From: an uncultured Slackia sp.
GTDB taxonomy: Bacteria > Actinomycetota > Coriobacteriia > Coriobacteriales > Eggerthellaceae
DNA length: 64,000 nt
Direction of reading: 5' to 3'
Assembly (NCBI RefSeq): GCF_959608125.1
Contig: NZ_CAUHPG010000001.1
Span: 62,001 to 126,000 of the forward strand
Shown here: positions 17,923 to 26,665 of the stretch, one piece after another
How positions within the stretch are numbered: position 1 is the stretch's first letter
How the letters are laid out: the number at the start of each line of letters is the position of its first letter
Made by a program: the position numbers and the translations under genes
The notes under the pieces: model-generated
The model's database searches: none
What the model saw: only the letters and a program-made list of their open reading frames with translations
Told to the model about the DNA's origin: nothing

Positions 17923-18696
17923 TCACTCGATGCCCACGATGGATTTGATCACGTCGCCCGCGATCATCTGCCCCATGATCGGCGGCATGAAGGAAAACGT
18001 GCCGAGCTCGGTACGCTCCCTGCGCAGCGCGCCTTCCGCAGCAGCAACGGGCACCGGCTGCTCGGCGGAATACAGCACGCGCATGCGTTCGATCCCGCGC
18101 TTGCGCGCCTGTTTGCGCACCGCGCGGCACAGCGGGCAGGTCTGGGTGTCGTAGATATCGGCGAAGCGCAGCTCTTCAGGGCGACGCTTATTCGCCGCCC
18201 CCATGCTGCCCACGTACGCGATGCCCGCCTGTTGCGCGTAAGCGGCCAGCGCGAGCTTGGTGGTCACGGTGTCGAGCGCGTCGACGATGTAGTCCACCGA
18301 ATCGTCGATGAATTCGCCGACGCGGTCTTCAGTGACGAAGGCGTCGTGCGCGACCACGCGGGCCTGCGGCGAGATGTCGCGCACCATGGCCGCCATGACC
18401 TCGGCCTTCCTGCGACCGATCGTGCTGTAGAACGCGAGCGCCTGGCGGTTGATGTTGCTTTCCTCCACCTCGTCGCGGTCGATGAGCACGAGCGAGCCGA
18501 CGCCGGCGCGCGCCAAGGCCTCGGCGCAGCTCGAACCCACTCCGCCCAGGCCGAACACCGCCACCGTGGCGCCGGCCAAGCGCTCGACGCCCTGTGCGCC
18601 GATGATGCGGGCGGTGCGCTCCGTGCGCGCGTCGCTCGTCGCGGGCGCCTTCGCTACCTGCGCGTTGCCTTCGTCTCGATGCGCATCGACCTGCAT
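17923..18696 (-). CDS. tcdA: tRNA threonylcarbamoyladenosine dehydratase (ThiF/MoeB-type E1 enzyme)
   Basis: This 257-residue protein has the E1-like Rossmann motif GLGGVGSSC at about 49-57, then DRDEVEESNINRQ (ATP and Arg-finger region). CPLCRAVRKQARKRGIE near 190 is typical of the TcdA (YgdL) branch and includes the conserved Cys pair. TcdA uses ATP to cyclise the t6A37 modification of tRNA. The ATG at 18694-18696 was chosen because AAAGGGG lies eight bases before it; ATG 18703-18705 sits directly on the same binding site and is too close. An arginine/serine-rich upstream frame was rejected as non-coding. Confidence 0.87.
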   Translation of the reverse strand: MQVDAHRDEGNAQVAKAPATSDARTERTARIIGAQGVERLAGATVAVFGLGGVGSSCAEALARAGVGSLVLIDRDEVEESNINRQALAFYSTIGRRKAEVMAAMVRDISPQARVVAHDAFVTEDRVGEFIDDSVDYIVDALDTVTTKLALAAYAQQAGIAYVGSMGAANKRRPEELRFADIYDTQTCPLCRAVRKQARKRGIERMRVLYSAEQPVPVAAAEGALRRERTELGTFSFMPPIMGQMIAGDVIKSIVGIE

Positions 18697-18918
18697 ACCC
18701 GGCATCCCCTTTCGCGACACGACGCCCGCGCGCCTTCTCGAGCTACTGCGACGTGCGGCCATCATTTATCTTTACGCTGTATAGTCGAATCGATTCCCCG
18801 CAGACGGGCTGCCGTGCGCGAATACGATCGCATGCGGCCCTTGCAAAGGGTCGATGCATCATAGCGCAGGCGAGCCCGGTAGCGATGTCACATCCGCCCG
18901 CCAGGACAAAAGCGCATG

Positions 18919-18948
18919 AAAAAGCCCGGCTTGAAGCCGGGCTGAGAA
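18919..18948 (-). terminator. terminator after the lipoprotein gene
   Basis: On the minus strand AGCCCGGCTT and AAGCCGGGCT form a hairpin followed by TTTTT. Confidence 0.85.
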
Positions 18949-18963
18949 AACGATGCGGGTGGA

Positions 18964-19593
18964 TTATTCCTGAGCGGGCTGCTGCTCTTCCTGAGAAGCA
19001 TCGGCCTCGGCGCCGTCGTCTTCGGCGGAAGCTTCGCCGCCGGCGAGTTCGGCCACCATGGAGTCGGCCTTGGACAGGTGCGCCATGCCGCTGTCGTAGC
19101 GGGCCTGGATGTCGGCCACCTGGGATGCGAACGTCTCGGTATCGACGCTCGGCGCGGCCGTCTGGTTCTTTCCAGACGTCTGCGCGGTGCTCTTGCTCGC
19201 GGCGTCGGCGGAACTCTGAAGCGCCGCGTAAGCTTCCACGTACTCGGATAGCGCTGCGGTCAGGTCGCTCACGCCGGCCTTGTATTCCTCGTGCACCTGG
19301 GCCAGCGGCTCGGGAGCGGTCATATCGGAAATCTTCTCGAGCTTCTTGGCCGCATCGGAGGCCGCAAGGCGCATGGCCGCAAGATCGCCTTCGGAAACGG
19401 CGGTATTGAACGAAGACAGCGAATCGGCCGCCTCGGCGCTAATGCTGTTGACGCTGGCCATGTATTCGCGGTTGAGCTGAGCGGGCGACTTCTGCTGGCC
19501 GTCGCCGCCGCAAGACGCGAGGACGAAGCTCAGCAGGACGGCCGCGGCCGTGCAAGCCACGACGCAGGAAATTCGTTTCATAGACATGTTCAT
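18964..19593 (-). CDS. lipoprotein of unknown function, helical
   Basis: This 209-residue protein has a lipoprotein signal peptide: basic MKR, a hydrophobic run, then lipobox LASC with the modified cysteine at residue 28. The mature part is mostly alpha-helical (SVNSISAEAADSLSSFN, AAMRLAASDAAKKLEK, LSEYVEAYAALQSS), like an anchored coiled-coil or DUF-type sensor domain. The end is acidic and disordered (EDDGAEADASQEEQQ). The ATG at 19591-19593 follows GAAAGGG; earlier in-frame codons lack a binding site. A TATAGT -10 candidate (complement of 19624-19629) lies upstream. I cannot assign a function. Confidence 0.8.
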   Translation of the reverse strand: MNMSMKRISCVVACTAAAVLLSFVLASCGGDGQQKSPAQLNREYMASVNSISAEAADSLSSFNTAVSEGDLAAMRLAASDAAKKLEKISDMTAPEPLAQVHEEYKAGVSDLTAALSEYVEAYAALQSSADAASKSTAQTSGKNQTAAPSVDTETFASQVADIQARYDSGMAHLSKADSMVAELAGGEASAEDDGAEADASQEEQQPAQE

Positions 19594-19627
19594 CGGAACC
19601 CTTTCATAGTGCCGTGAAACCGCACTA

Positions 19628-19662
19628 TACCAAAAAGAAGGCGGCGCCCCGAGGCGCCGCCG
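19628..19662 (-). terminator. terminator after argR
   Basis: GGCGGCGCC and GGCGCCGCC (19640-19661) form a compact hairpin. On the minus strand it is followed by TTCTTTTT. Confidence 0.85.
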
Positions 19663-19737
19663 GTATTTCCACACGAGGTTGACGAGCCGTTACGTCATGA
19701 AACGCACGACGCGCCCTTCCCCGGACGGACGCATGGC

Positions 19738-20169
19738 CTACTGATGGTCCTGCAGATGACGGATGACTTCCGCCACGCCCTGGGCTTCGATCGAGCTTCG
19801 GCACATGACGAAAATCGTATCGTCTCCCGCCAGAGTACCCGCCACGCCTTTGAGCTGGGCCGCATCGAGCGCGACCGCCACGCCGCTCGCAATGCCCGAA
19901 GGCGTGCGCACGACCAGGAAGTTGTTCACGATTTCGATGCCCTCGACCAGCTCGCCGACCATGCGCTGGAGGCGCAGGTCTTCAGGAAGCACGTAATAGC
20001 CGTCGCGCGATTTCGCCAATCCCATGCCGGCGATATCGCGCGACACGGTGGCCTGCGTGCAATCGTAGCCCTCGGAGCGCAACTGCTCCACGAGGTCGCG
20101 CTGCGTCTTGATGTTGCCGCGACGGATGATTTCTCTGATCACGTCGTGGCGCACTGCTCGCTTCGTCAT
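19738..20169 (-). CDS. argR: arginine repressor ArgR
   Basis: This 143-residue protein has the family architecture. An N-terminal winged-helix domain (1-70) contains IREIIRRGNIKTQRDLVEQL and the SR-containing recognition region QATVSRDIAGMGL. The C-terminal domain (75-143) binds arginine and forms hexamers, with TPSGIASGVAVALD and the GTLAGDDTIFV motif. It represses arginine synthesis and activates catabolism genes by binding ARG boxes. The ATG at 20167-20169 follows AGGGGAGAA. ARG-box-like palindromes lie in the 289-base divergent region to the glutamate-cysteine ligase gene, which suggests autoregulation. No arginine biosynthesis genes are in the window. Confidence 0.93.
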   Translation of the reverse strand: MTKRAVRHDVIREIIRRGNIKTQRDLVEQLRSEGYDCTQATVSRDIAGMGLAKSRDGYYVLPEDLRLQRMVGELVEGIEIVNNFLVVRTPSGIASGVAVALDAAQLKGVAGTLAGDDTIFVMCRSSIEAQGVAEVIRHLQDHQ

Positions 20170-20211
20170 AATTCTCCCCTCGATTTTATGCAAAGCACTG
20201 GAATGCGATAC

Positions 20212-20323
20212 GAATCCAATATGATTCACCAACGAGAAAATACAGGACGATGCATTATTTTTCAAGCAGTATTCACGCAGGCGAGCTTTATGTCATCGAA
20301 TCGTAGCATATATGAATATTCAT
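20212..20323. promoter_or_regulatory. candidate ArgR operators between argR and the glutamate-cysteine ligase gene
   Basis: Two palindromes stand out: GAATC-6-GATTC (20212-20227) and the perfect 12-mer ATGAATATTCAT (20312-20323). A half-site-like GTATTCAC lies at 20273-20279. ARG boxes are TGAAT/ATTCA half-sites, normally four bases apart; here the spacings are six and zero, so the match is imperfect. Confidence 0.4.
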
Positions 20324-20458
20324 CGAATCACCTGCCGTCGCGCGGGCGCCGCCGACCGGCAACAACTCGATGGCAGCTCTGTGATGCGTTGCGCTCCCGC
20401 GTCGCACACGAGGCCCGCGTGCGCTACCATGAGCCAAAACCCCGATCGAGGAGCAATT

Positions 20459-21742
20459 ATGAACGCATCCGACATCTTCTCGGCCTCGCAGGCGACGCAC
20501 GGCGACCAGCCTGCCCGCGCCCATAACAAAGCGGCCCTCGTGGCATATTTCGAAGAAGGCTCGGTCGCCGACCCGCGCGAGGTGGGAATCGAACTCGAGC
20601 ACTTCCTCGTCGACGGCACGGGCGAGCCGCTGTCCTACAGCCAGCCGCACGGCGTGCGCGACGTGCTGACGACTCTTTCCAAGCGATACCCCGATGTCAC
20701 CGTGCACGACGGCGACCTTCTGGGCGTGGCCAAGCCCTCGATGAACGTGACCATCGAACCGGCCGCCCAGCTCGAGCTTTCCGCCGGCCCTTTCGCTTCG
20801 CTCGACACCGCGCGCCGCATCTTCGACGAATTCGAAGCCGATGTGGCCGACGCGCTGCGTCCCGTCTGCGGCCGCGCCTTGGCCATCGGCTACGACCCCT
20901 CGGGCCGCGCCGTCGACAAGGAGCTCATCCCCAAAGCACGCTACGCCTACATGAACGAATATCTCTCGGCCATATCGCCGTGGGGCCCGCGCATGATGCG
21001 CGGCAGCGCCTCCACGCAGGTGTCGATCGATTACCGCGACGAGGCCGATTGCGTGGCGAAGATGCGCGTGGCGTCGGTGCTCTCTCCCATGTTCGCGCTG
21101 ATCTGCGACAACGCCGCCATCTTCGAAGGCGGCCCGCGCCCGCATGCCTGCATGCGCACTGAAATATGGAAGTACTGCGACCCCGACCGCTGCAACACGG
21201 TGCCGGGGCTTTTAGACGACGATTTCGGCTACGAAGACTACGCCGACTACATCCTGAACACGCCCGCCATCGTTCGCATGGACGAACACGGCGAGGCGCA
21301 CTACGACCCCAGGCCTTTCGGGGAGATCTATGCCGATACGCCCATGACGCGCGCCGATGTGGAGCACGCCCTTTCCATGGTGTTTCCCGATGTGCGCCTG
21401 AAATCCTACGTGGAAATCCGTCCCGCCGACTCCATGCCCGTACCCTACGCCATCGCCTACGCCGCGCTGGTCAAGGGCCTGTTCTATTGGGACGAGAACC
21501 TCGAGTCGCTCGAAGCGGCCTGCGCACAAATCGGCGCCGAAGACGTATGGCGCGCCAAAGAGGCGATCATGCGCGGCGGCTACCGCGCCCGCGTCTACGG
21601 ACGCGAAGCAGGACCGCTCGCCGACGAGCTGTTCGACATGGCGCGCAAGGGCCTTACCGCCATCGCCCCGCACGAGAAAGACCTGCTCGATCCGCTGGCG
21701 TCGCTTGTCGCCGCGCGCACCACGCTAGCCGACCTGTCGTAG
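20459..21742 (+). CDS. gshA: glutamate-cysteine ligase (GCS2/EgtA-like)
   Basis: This 427-residue protein belongs to the GCS2 carboxylate-amine ligase family, which joins glutamate and cysteine with ATP. VGIELEHFLVD near residue 40 is the metal-binding start motif. MNVTIEPAAQLELSAGPF carries the substrate Glu/Gln region, and RMMRGSASTQVSIDY and VEIRPADSMP are later family motifs. The product is gamma-glutamylcysteine, used as a low-molecular-weight thiol or glutathione precursor. No glutathione synthetase gene is nearby. The ATG at 20459 follows GAGGAG with good spacing; the longer open frame from 20312 lacks a binding site. It is divergent from argR and ends in its own terminator. Confidence 0.87.
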   Translation: MNASDIFSASQATHGDQPARAHNKAALVAYFEEGSVADPREVGIELEHFLVDGTGEPLSYSQPHGVRDVLTTLSKRYPDVTVHDGDLLGVAKPSMNVTIEPAAQLELSAGPFASLDTARRIFDEFEADVADALRPVCGRALAIGYDPSGRAVDKELIPKARYAYMNEYLSAISPWGPRMMRGSASTQVSIDYRDEADCVAKMRVASVLSPMFALICDNAAIFEGGPRPHACMRTEIWKYCDPDRCNTVPGLLDDDFGYEDYADYILNTPAIVRMDEHGEAHYDPRPFGEIYADTPMTRADVEHALSMVFPDVRLKSYVEIRPADSMPVPYAIAYAALVKGLFYWDENLESLEAACAQIGAEDVWRAKEAIMRGGYRARVYGREAGPLADELFDMARKGLTAIAPHEKDLLDPLASLVAARTTLADLS

Positions 21743-21791
21743 CCGCAACGCTCGACGAGGCGCGCAAGGCGCATACCGCCCCATGAATGAG

Positions 21792-21831
21792 AAGAGCCTC
21801 CGACGATCGACCGCGTCGGAGGCTCTTTTCG
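21792..21831 (+). terminator. terminator after gshA
   Basis: Arms AAGAGCCTCCGACG and CGTCGGAGGCTCTT are followed by TT. It lies between convergent gshA and pheT. Confidence 0.85.
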
Positions 21832-21911
21832 TGAAGGGCGGCCCCGCTTCGAAGGACCGCCCGTTTACGGGATACGGAGCGAACCGTTATCGCCCGCGCC
21901 CCAGGCAAACG

Positions 21912-24344
21912 CTACCCGCGCACCTCGGCGCCCGTGGCCGCGCAAGTCTTTTTGACCAGGCGTTCATGGGCCTTGTCGACCTCTTCGCTGGTCAGCGTGC
22001 GATCGGCCGCGCGATACGTCAGCGAATAGGCCATGGACTTCTTGCCTGCGCCCACGCGCTCTTCATCGCGATAGACGTCGAACAGACGCACGTCCTCGAG
22101 CAGCTTGCCGCCTGCGGAGCTCATGCATTGCATCAGCTTCTCGTGCGTCACGGACTCGTCCACCACGAACGCGGCGTCGCGCTCGACCGCCGGGAACTGC
22201 GGCACATCGACGTAGTCGCGGGCGGGACGGCAGGTGCGCTCGAGAGCGGCCATGTCGAGCTCGAAGGCGACGACCGGCGCCGCCGCATCGAAGGCGGCCG
22301 CGGCGAGCGGGTGGATTTCGCCGATCCAACCGATCACGTCGCCGCCGGAAAGCATCTGAGCGGCGCGGCCGGGCTGCAGATGCGGAGCCTCGTCGGCGGG
22401 AAGGGCCTTGAAGCGCACCTTGGGCAGCGCCAGCTCGCGCGCGATGGACTCGAGCACGCCCTTGCCGTCGAAGAAATCGAAGGCGGCGGGAGCGTTATTC
22501 CACGCCGTATCGCCCATGGCGCCGGCGAGGACGCCCGCCAGCTTGCGGCGCTCCTTGGGCTTCTGAGAGCCCTCGTGTGCGGAGAACACCGTGCCCATCT
22601 CGTAGAGCTGGATGTTGGCCACGCCGCGGCTCTGGTTGTAGGCGACGCTGCGCAGCAGGCCGGGAGCGATCGTGCGGCGCATGCAGGACTGGTCGGCGTT
22701 CATCGGGTTGATCAGCTCGGCGGCCTCGCCCAGGCCCTCTTCGCTCATGCGCAGCTTCTCGACGTCGTCGGCGGCGGCGAACGAATAGGTCATGGTCTCG
22801 TTCATGCCGCACGCGGACAGGGCGGCATGCAGCTTGGCGTCGACGGCCTGGCGCTGCGTGCGCACGCCCAGACGGCCGCGGCCGGCGGGAAGCGTCGAGG
22901 GAATGCGGTCCATGCCGTACAGGCGCAGCACCTCTTCATACAGGTCGATTTCGCGCTCGAGGTCGGGACGAAACGTCGGAGCCTCGATGGCGAGCACGCC
23001 CTCGGCCTGCTCGGAGACGCCGCAGCCCAGACGCGTCAGGCAGTCGACGATGAAGTCGGCCGGAATGTCGGCGCCCATCATCTTCTGGAAGCGGTCGATG
23101 CGGAACGTCAATGCGCGCGATCCGTCGCTTTCGCCGGGCCACACATCCACGAGACCCTCGCACACCGTGCCGCCCGCGACCTCGGCGATCAGGCTCGCCG
23201 CGTAATCGGCGCGCGCATCGATGCCGTTGTCGTCGACGCGACGTTCGTAGCGCAGCGAGGACTCGCTGATCAAGCCCAGATTGCGGCTCGTGCGGCTCGT
23301 GCGGCCGGACTCGAACGCGGCCGTCTCGAGCAGGACGTTCACCGTGGCGTCGGTAACCTCGGAATCGAGGCCGCCCATGACGCCCGCGAGCGCCACCGCG
23401 CGCTTCGGCGTGGCGATGACGGTCATGTCGGACGTAAGCTCGCGCTCTTCGCCGTCGAGCGTGACGAGCTTCTCGCCGTCCTGCGCGGGACGCACCAGGA
23501 TGCGTGCCTTGCCGTCTTCCAGGTCGAGCGTATCGAAGTCGAACGTATGCAGCGGCTGACCCAGCTCGAAGAGCACGTAGTTCGTCACGTCGACGATGTT
23601 GTTCACGGAACGCTGGCCGATGGCGGTCAGGCGCTCGACGAGCCACTCGGGGCTCGGGCCCACCTTGACGTCCCTGATCAGGCGCGCGGTGTAGCGCGGG
23701 CAGCGGTCGGCTTCGACGATTTCGACGCTCACCGCATCGGCCGTCTTATCGCCCGCCTCTTCCAGCTCGGCGGTCGGCTCGCACCAATCGCGGCCGTACA
23801 TGGCGCCCACCTCGCGCGCGAAGCCCACCATGGACAGGCAGTCCGGGCGGTTGGGCGTGATCTCCAGGTCGAGCACCGTGTCGGTAAGACCCAGATAGTC
23901 GGCGATCGGCGTGCCCACGACGGCATCCTCGGGCAGGACCCAGATGCCTTCGTGCTCGGTGCCCAGACCGAGCTCGCGTTTAGAGCAGCACATGCCGCAG
24001 CTCGCCACGCCGCGCAGCTTGGATTTCTTGATCTTGAAATCGCCCGGCAGCACCGCGCCCACGGTGGCCACGGGAACCTTGATGCCCTGGGCGATGTTGG
24101 GAGCGCCGCACACGATCTGGATGGGCTCTTCGCCGCCCACGTTCACCGCGACCACATGCATATGGTCGCTATCGGGGTGCTCCTCGCACGTTTCGACATA
24201 GCCCACGACAACGCCGTCGAACGCGGCGCCGAGCGTTTCGACGCCCTCGACGCCCGTGCCCGTCAGATCCAGGCGGTCGCAGAATTCCTTGATATCACCG
24301 GGCACGTCCACGTAGTCGGACAGCCACTTCAGAGAAACCTTCAT
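21912..24344 (-). CDS. pheT: phenylalanyl-tRNA synthetase beta subunit
   Basis: This 810-residue subunit has the full bacterial domain order. An N-terminal EMAP/tRNA-binding fold comes first (GVVVGYVETCEEHPDSDHMHV, C-rich VASCGMCCSKRELGL). B3/B4 editing domains follow, and the catalytic-like core DVTNYVLFELGQPLHTFD is present. The C-terminal FDX-ACB domain (FPAVERDAAFVVDESVTHE) closes the protein. It pairs with PheS as an alpha2beta2 enzyme that charges tRNA-Phe. The ATG at 24342-24344 lies 23 bases after the pheS stop, so the two form an operon under the T-box at 25531-25940. Length is normal. Confidence 0.97.
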   Translation of the reverse strand: MKVSLKWLSDYVDVPGDIKEFCDRLDLTGTGVEGVETLGAAFDGVVVGYVETCEEHPDSDHMHVVAVNVGGEEPIQIVCGAPNIAQGIKVPVATVGAVLPGDFKIKKSKLRGVASCGMCCSKRELGLGTEHEGIWVLPEDAVVGTPIADYLGLTDTVLDLEITPNRPDCLSMVGFAREVGAMYGRDWCEPTAELEEAGDKTADAVSVEIVEADRCPRYTARLIRDVKVGPSPEWLVERLTAIGQRSVNNIVDVTNYVLFELGQPLHTFDFDTLDLEDGKARILVRPAQDGEKLVTLDGEERELTSDMTVIATPKRAVALAGVMGGLDSEVTDATVNVLLETAAFESGRTSRTSRNLGLISESSLRYERRVDDNGIDARADYAASLIAEVAGGTVCEGLVDVWPGESDGSRALTFRIDRFQKMMGADIPADFIVDCLTRLGCGVSEQAEGVLAIEAPTFRPDLEREIDLYEEVLRLYGMDRIPSTLPAGRGRLGVRTQRQAVDAKLHAALSACGMNETMTYSFAAADDVEKLRMSEEGLGEAAELINPMNADQSCMRRTIAPGLLRSVAYNQSRGVANIQLYEMGTVFSAHEGSQKPKERRKLAGVLAGAMGDTAWNNAPAAFDFFDGKGVLESIARELALPKVRFKALPADEAPHLQPGRAAQMLSGGDVIGWIGEIHPLAAAAFDAAAPVVAFELDMAALERTCRPARDYVDVPQFPAVERDAAFVVDESVTHEKLMQCMSSAGGKLLEDVRLFDVYRDEERVGAGKKSMAYSLTYRAADRTLTSEEVDKAHERLVKKTCAATGAEVRG

Positions 24345-24367
24345 ATCGTGATCTTTCCCTTCGAAAC

Positions 24368-25450
24368 CTAGAACTGACGCAGGAAGCGCATATCACCTTC
24401 GAGCAGCATACGCAGGTCAGGCACGTTGTATTTCAGGCAGGCGATGCGCTCGACGCCCATGCCGAACGCGAAGCCGGAATACTTTTCGGGATCGATGCCC
24501 ACGAAACCGTAGACGTTGGGGTCGACCATGCCGCAGCCCAAGATCTCGAGCCAGCCGGTGCCTTTGCACATGCGGCAACGCTCGCCGTTGTGCAGATGGC
24601 CCGTGCCGCCGCACACGCCGCAGCTGACGTCGGCTTCGGCGGAAGGCTCGGTGAACGGGAAGTAATGCGCGCGGAAACGCGTCTTGCGGTCCTCGCCGAA
24701 CATCTGCTTGCAGAAGTACTCGAGCGTGCCCTTCAGGTCGCCGAAGGTGATGCCCTCATCGACGACCAGGCCCTCCACCTGATGGAACTGAGGAAGGTGG
24801 CTGGGGTCGGCCACGTCGCGGCGATACACCTTGCCGGGCGCGATGATGTAGATCGGCGGTTTCTGCTCTTCCATGGTGTGCACCTGCACGCCGGACGTCT
24901 GGGTGCGCAGCAGGACCTTCGACTCGCCGCGGACCGCCGCGTGGTCGCCCGAGCGGTCGACCATGTAGAAGGTGTCCTGCATGCCGCGGGACGGATGGTC
25001 TTCGGGAGCGTTGAGCGCCTGGAAGTTGTAGTAGTCGGTCTCGACCTCGGGACCCTGGGCCACCGAATAGCCCATGCCCAAGAAGATGTCGGAGATTTCA
25101 TCGATGATGCCGCTGATCAGATGGCGCGTGCCCATCTGCTGCACGCGGCCGGGAAGCGTGATGTCGACGGCCTCGGCGTCCATCTTCGCCAGAAGCTCGG
25201 CCTGCGAGAGCTCGGCTTTGCGGGCCTCGAGCGCCGCCTCGACGGCGTTGCGCACCTCGTTGGCGGTCTTGCCCACCGTGGCGCGATCCTCGGGAGCGAG
25301 CTGTCCCATGCCGCGCAGATAGCCCGTCAGCGTGCCCTTCTTGCCCAGCACGCCGACGCGCACGCTCTCGAGCGCGGCCGTGTCGCCGGCCTGCGCGATC
25401 CGCTCGAGCGTCGCGGCCTTCAAATCGATAAGTTCGTCGATTATCGCCAT
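24368..25450 (-). CDS. pheS: phenylalanyl-tRNA synthetase alpha subunit
   Basis: This 360-residue catalytic subunit has an N-terminal coiled coil (1-90). The class II core follows, with motif 1 near GTRHLISGIIDEI, motif 2 near TQTSGVQVHTME and motif 3 FGMGVERIACLKY close to the C-terminus. It activates phenylalanine with ATP in the alpha2beta2 complex. The ATG at 25448-25450 was chosen because AAGGTGA precedes it and because the N-terminal MAIIDEL matches the family; the frame extends 70 codons into the T-box leader and that part is not coding. Regulation by uncharged tRNA-Phe is predicted from the T-box. Confidence 0.97.
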   Translation of the reverse strand: MAIIDELIDLKAATLERIAQAGDTAALESVRVGVLGKKGTLTGYLRGMGQLAPEDRATVGKTANEVRNAVEAALEARKAELSQAELLAKMDAEAVDITLPGRVQQMGTRHLISGIIDEISDIFLGMGYSVAQGPEVETDYYNFQALNAPEDHPSRGMQDTFYMVDRSGDHAAVRGESKVLLRTQTSGVQVHTMEEQKPPIYIIAPGKVYRRDVADPSHLPQFHQVEGLVVDEGITFGDLKGTLEYFCKQMFGEDRKTRFRAHYFPFTEPSAEADVSCGVCGGTGHLHNGERCRMCKGTGWLEILGCGMVDPNVYGFVGIDPEKYSGFAFGMGVERIACLKYNVPDLRMLLEGDMRFLRQF

Positions 25451-25530
25451 GTCACCTTCGCCTTTCCTTCGAACGGGCCTTTGCCCGGGGTTCATATGCA
25501 TCGTCGCCGGCGCATGGAGGCCGACAACGA

Positions 25531-25940
25531 AAAAAAGCCTTCTTTCATCCCGGCGCATCGATGATGCGCGTCCAAGGACGAAAGAAGGCTTTCGCGGTAC
25601 CACCTTGGTTGACGGCCGCACGGCGCCGCGATCGATTTCCCGTGCGCCCCGATCGGGCACGTCGGAAGGAAAACGATCCCGCGCGCGGGCTGCCGCCCAC
25701 TCGTTCGCTCTATAACGGGAGCACCCGGCAACGCCTACTGAGCATCCGTGCCGTCGCGCGGCATCGGGCGGCCCATGCCGTGCGATGCCGCAAGACCGCG
25801 CACCCCGCGTTCAGCCTTGCTGCTCGGAAGGGAATCGGTGAGCGCTTCGCCGGGCTCTTCCAGCCTAGGAGCCCTTCTCTGACGGCTACGCCTGCGCACC
25901 GCTGTCTTCGTCGACGCATTTCGTATCATAAAACGATACA
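25531..25940 (-). ncRNA. T-box leader of pheST
   Basis: On the minus strand the T-box core AAGGTGGTACCGCG is at 25593-25606. Directly after it a 13-bp terminator stem (25534-25546 with 25580-25592) is followed by a run of T. Upstream, a stem I candidate pairs GAAGGG with CCCTTC around 25830-25880, with a GGAAGAGCCCGG-like distal part. Two TTC triplets (25832-25834 and 25827-25829) lie on its 3' side. Either could be the phenylalanine specifier, but I could not fix the fold by eye. Uncharged tRNA-Phe would favour the antiterminator and allow pheST transcription. Confidence 0.85.
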
Positions 25941-25947
25941 GACCGCG

Positions 25948-25953
25948 ATTATA
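25948..25953 (-). promoter_or_regulatory. -10 element of the pheST T-box promoter
   Basis: A consensus TATAAT lies on the minus strand with CGTGAC about 16 bases upstream as a weak -35. Transcription would start near 25940. Confidence 0.55.
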
Positions 25954-26134
25954 TCGCAAGTGCCCGCGCGTCACGAAGCGAATCGAACAGTCGGTACGGA
26001 CTGCATCGAAAAAGCGCGATGATCAGGCGGCGCGGCGCGGAAAAGAAACACGCCGGCAAAGGAACGCGACGGGCCGAGCGCGACATTGTATGATGCAGGA
26101 AAGACCGCCATCCCATTCGACGGAAGGACCGACC

Positions 26135-26665
26135 GTGCAGCAGCCCACCGACCCGACCAAGCAGCAGAACGCGCCTCAAGAAGCGCCCGAACATCCGGAA
26201 CCCGTGCCCTCGCAACCCGCGGCGCCGCAATCCGAACCGGTTTCGCAACAGCCCTCGCAGGCGCAACCCGAAGCGGCGTATCGGCAGCAGCCCGCCCGAC
26301 CGGCACAGGAGATTCCCTACGCCCCCGCACCGCAGCAAAACCCTTACGAGCAGCAAGCCTATCGTCAACAGACAGCGTATCAGCAGCAGCCCTATCAGCA
26401 GGCGCCTTCACCCTACCCCGCCGCCTACCCGATGAGCGACTTCGACCGCACGCTGCGCATGGTCGCCTTCATCCTGAACATGGTCTCCCTGGCCGTGTCG
26501 GCCATCCTCATCATTCCCTTGGCATGGATGATTCCCATGTGCATCACGTCGTGGCGCATCTACAAAGGCACGCGCCCGAACACCACGGCCTTCGGCGTAT
26601 GCACGCTCATCTTCGTATCGCTGTTCGGCGGCATCCTGCTGCTCATCTCGAAAAAGGACCGCTAA
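26135..26665 (+). CDS. Gln/Pro-rich membrane protein
   Basis: This 176-residue protein is not of a named family that I can confirm. Residues 1-95 are almost entirely Q, P, A, E and Y (repeats QQPAR, AYRQQTAYQQQPYQQ), giving a disordered, prion-like segment. Two membrane helices follow (VAFILNMVSLAVSAILIIPLAWM and AFGVCTLIFVSLFGGILLLI). The C-terminus is short and basic. The GTG at 26135 is preceded by GGAAGGA at seven bases; ATG 26090 has no binding site. The stop TAA abuts the GTG of the NUDIX gene, so the two are translationally linked. Function is unknown. Confidence 0.7.
   Translation: MQQPTDPTKQQNAPQEAPEHPEPVPSQPAAPQSEPVSQQPSQAQPEAAYRQQPARPAQEIPYAPAPQQNPYEQQAYRQQTAYQQQPYQQAPSPYPAAYPMSDFDRTLRMVAFILNMVSLAVSAILIIPLAWMIPMCITSWRIYKGTRPNTTAFGVCTLIFVSLFGGILLLISKKDR

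Noticed and set aside
16098..17948. 616-codon open frame opposite the YgiQ gene
   Set aside because: Antisense artefact of the radical SAM gene, with Ala/Arg/His/Val bias.
21783..24371. 862-codon open frame opposite pheT and the T-box side
   Set aside because: It is the reverse-strand shadow of pheT in GC-rich DNA; its product is Ala/Arg/His/Val-rich, has no family motif, and no ribosome binding site fits.
25451..25660. 70-codon N-terminal extension of pheS
   Set aside because: It overlaps the T-box terminator, is arginine-rich, and PheS homologues start at the internal ATG at 25448-25450.
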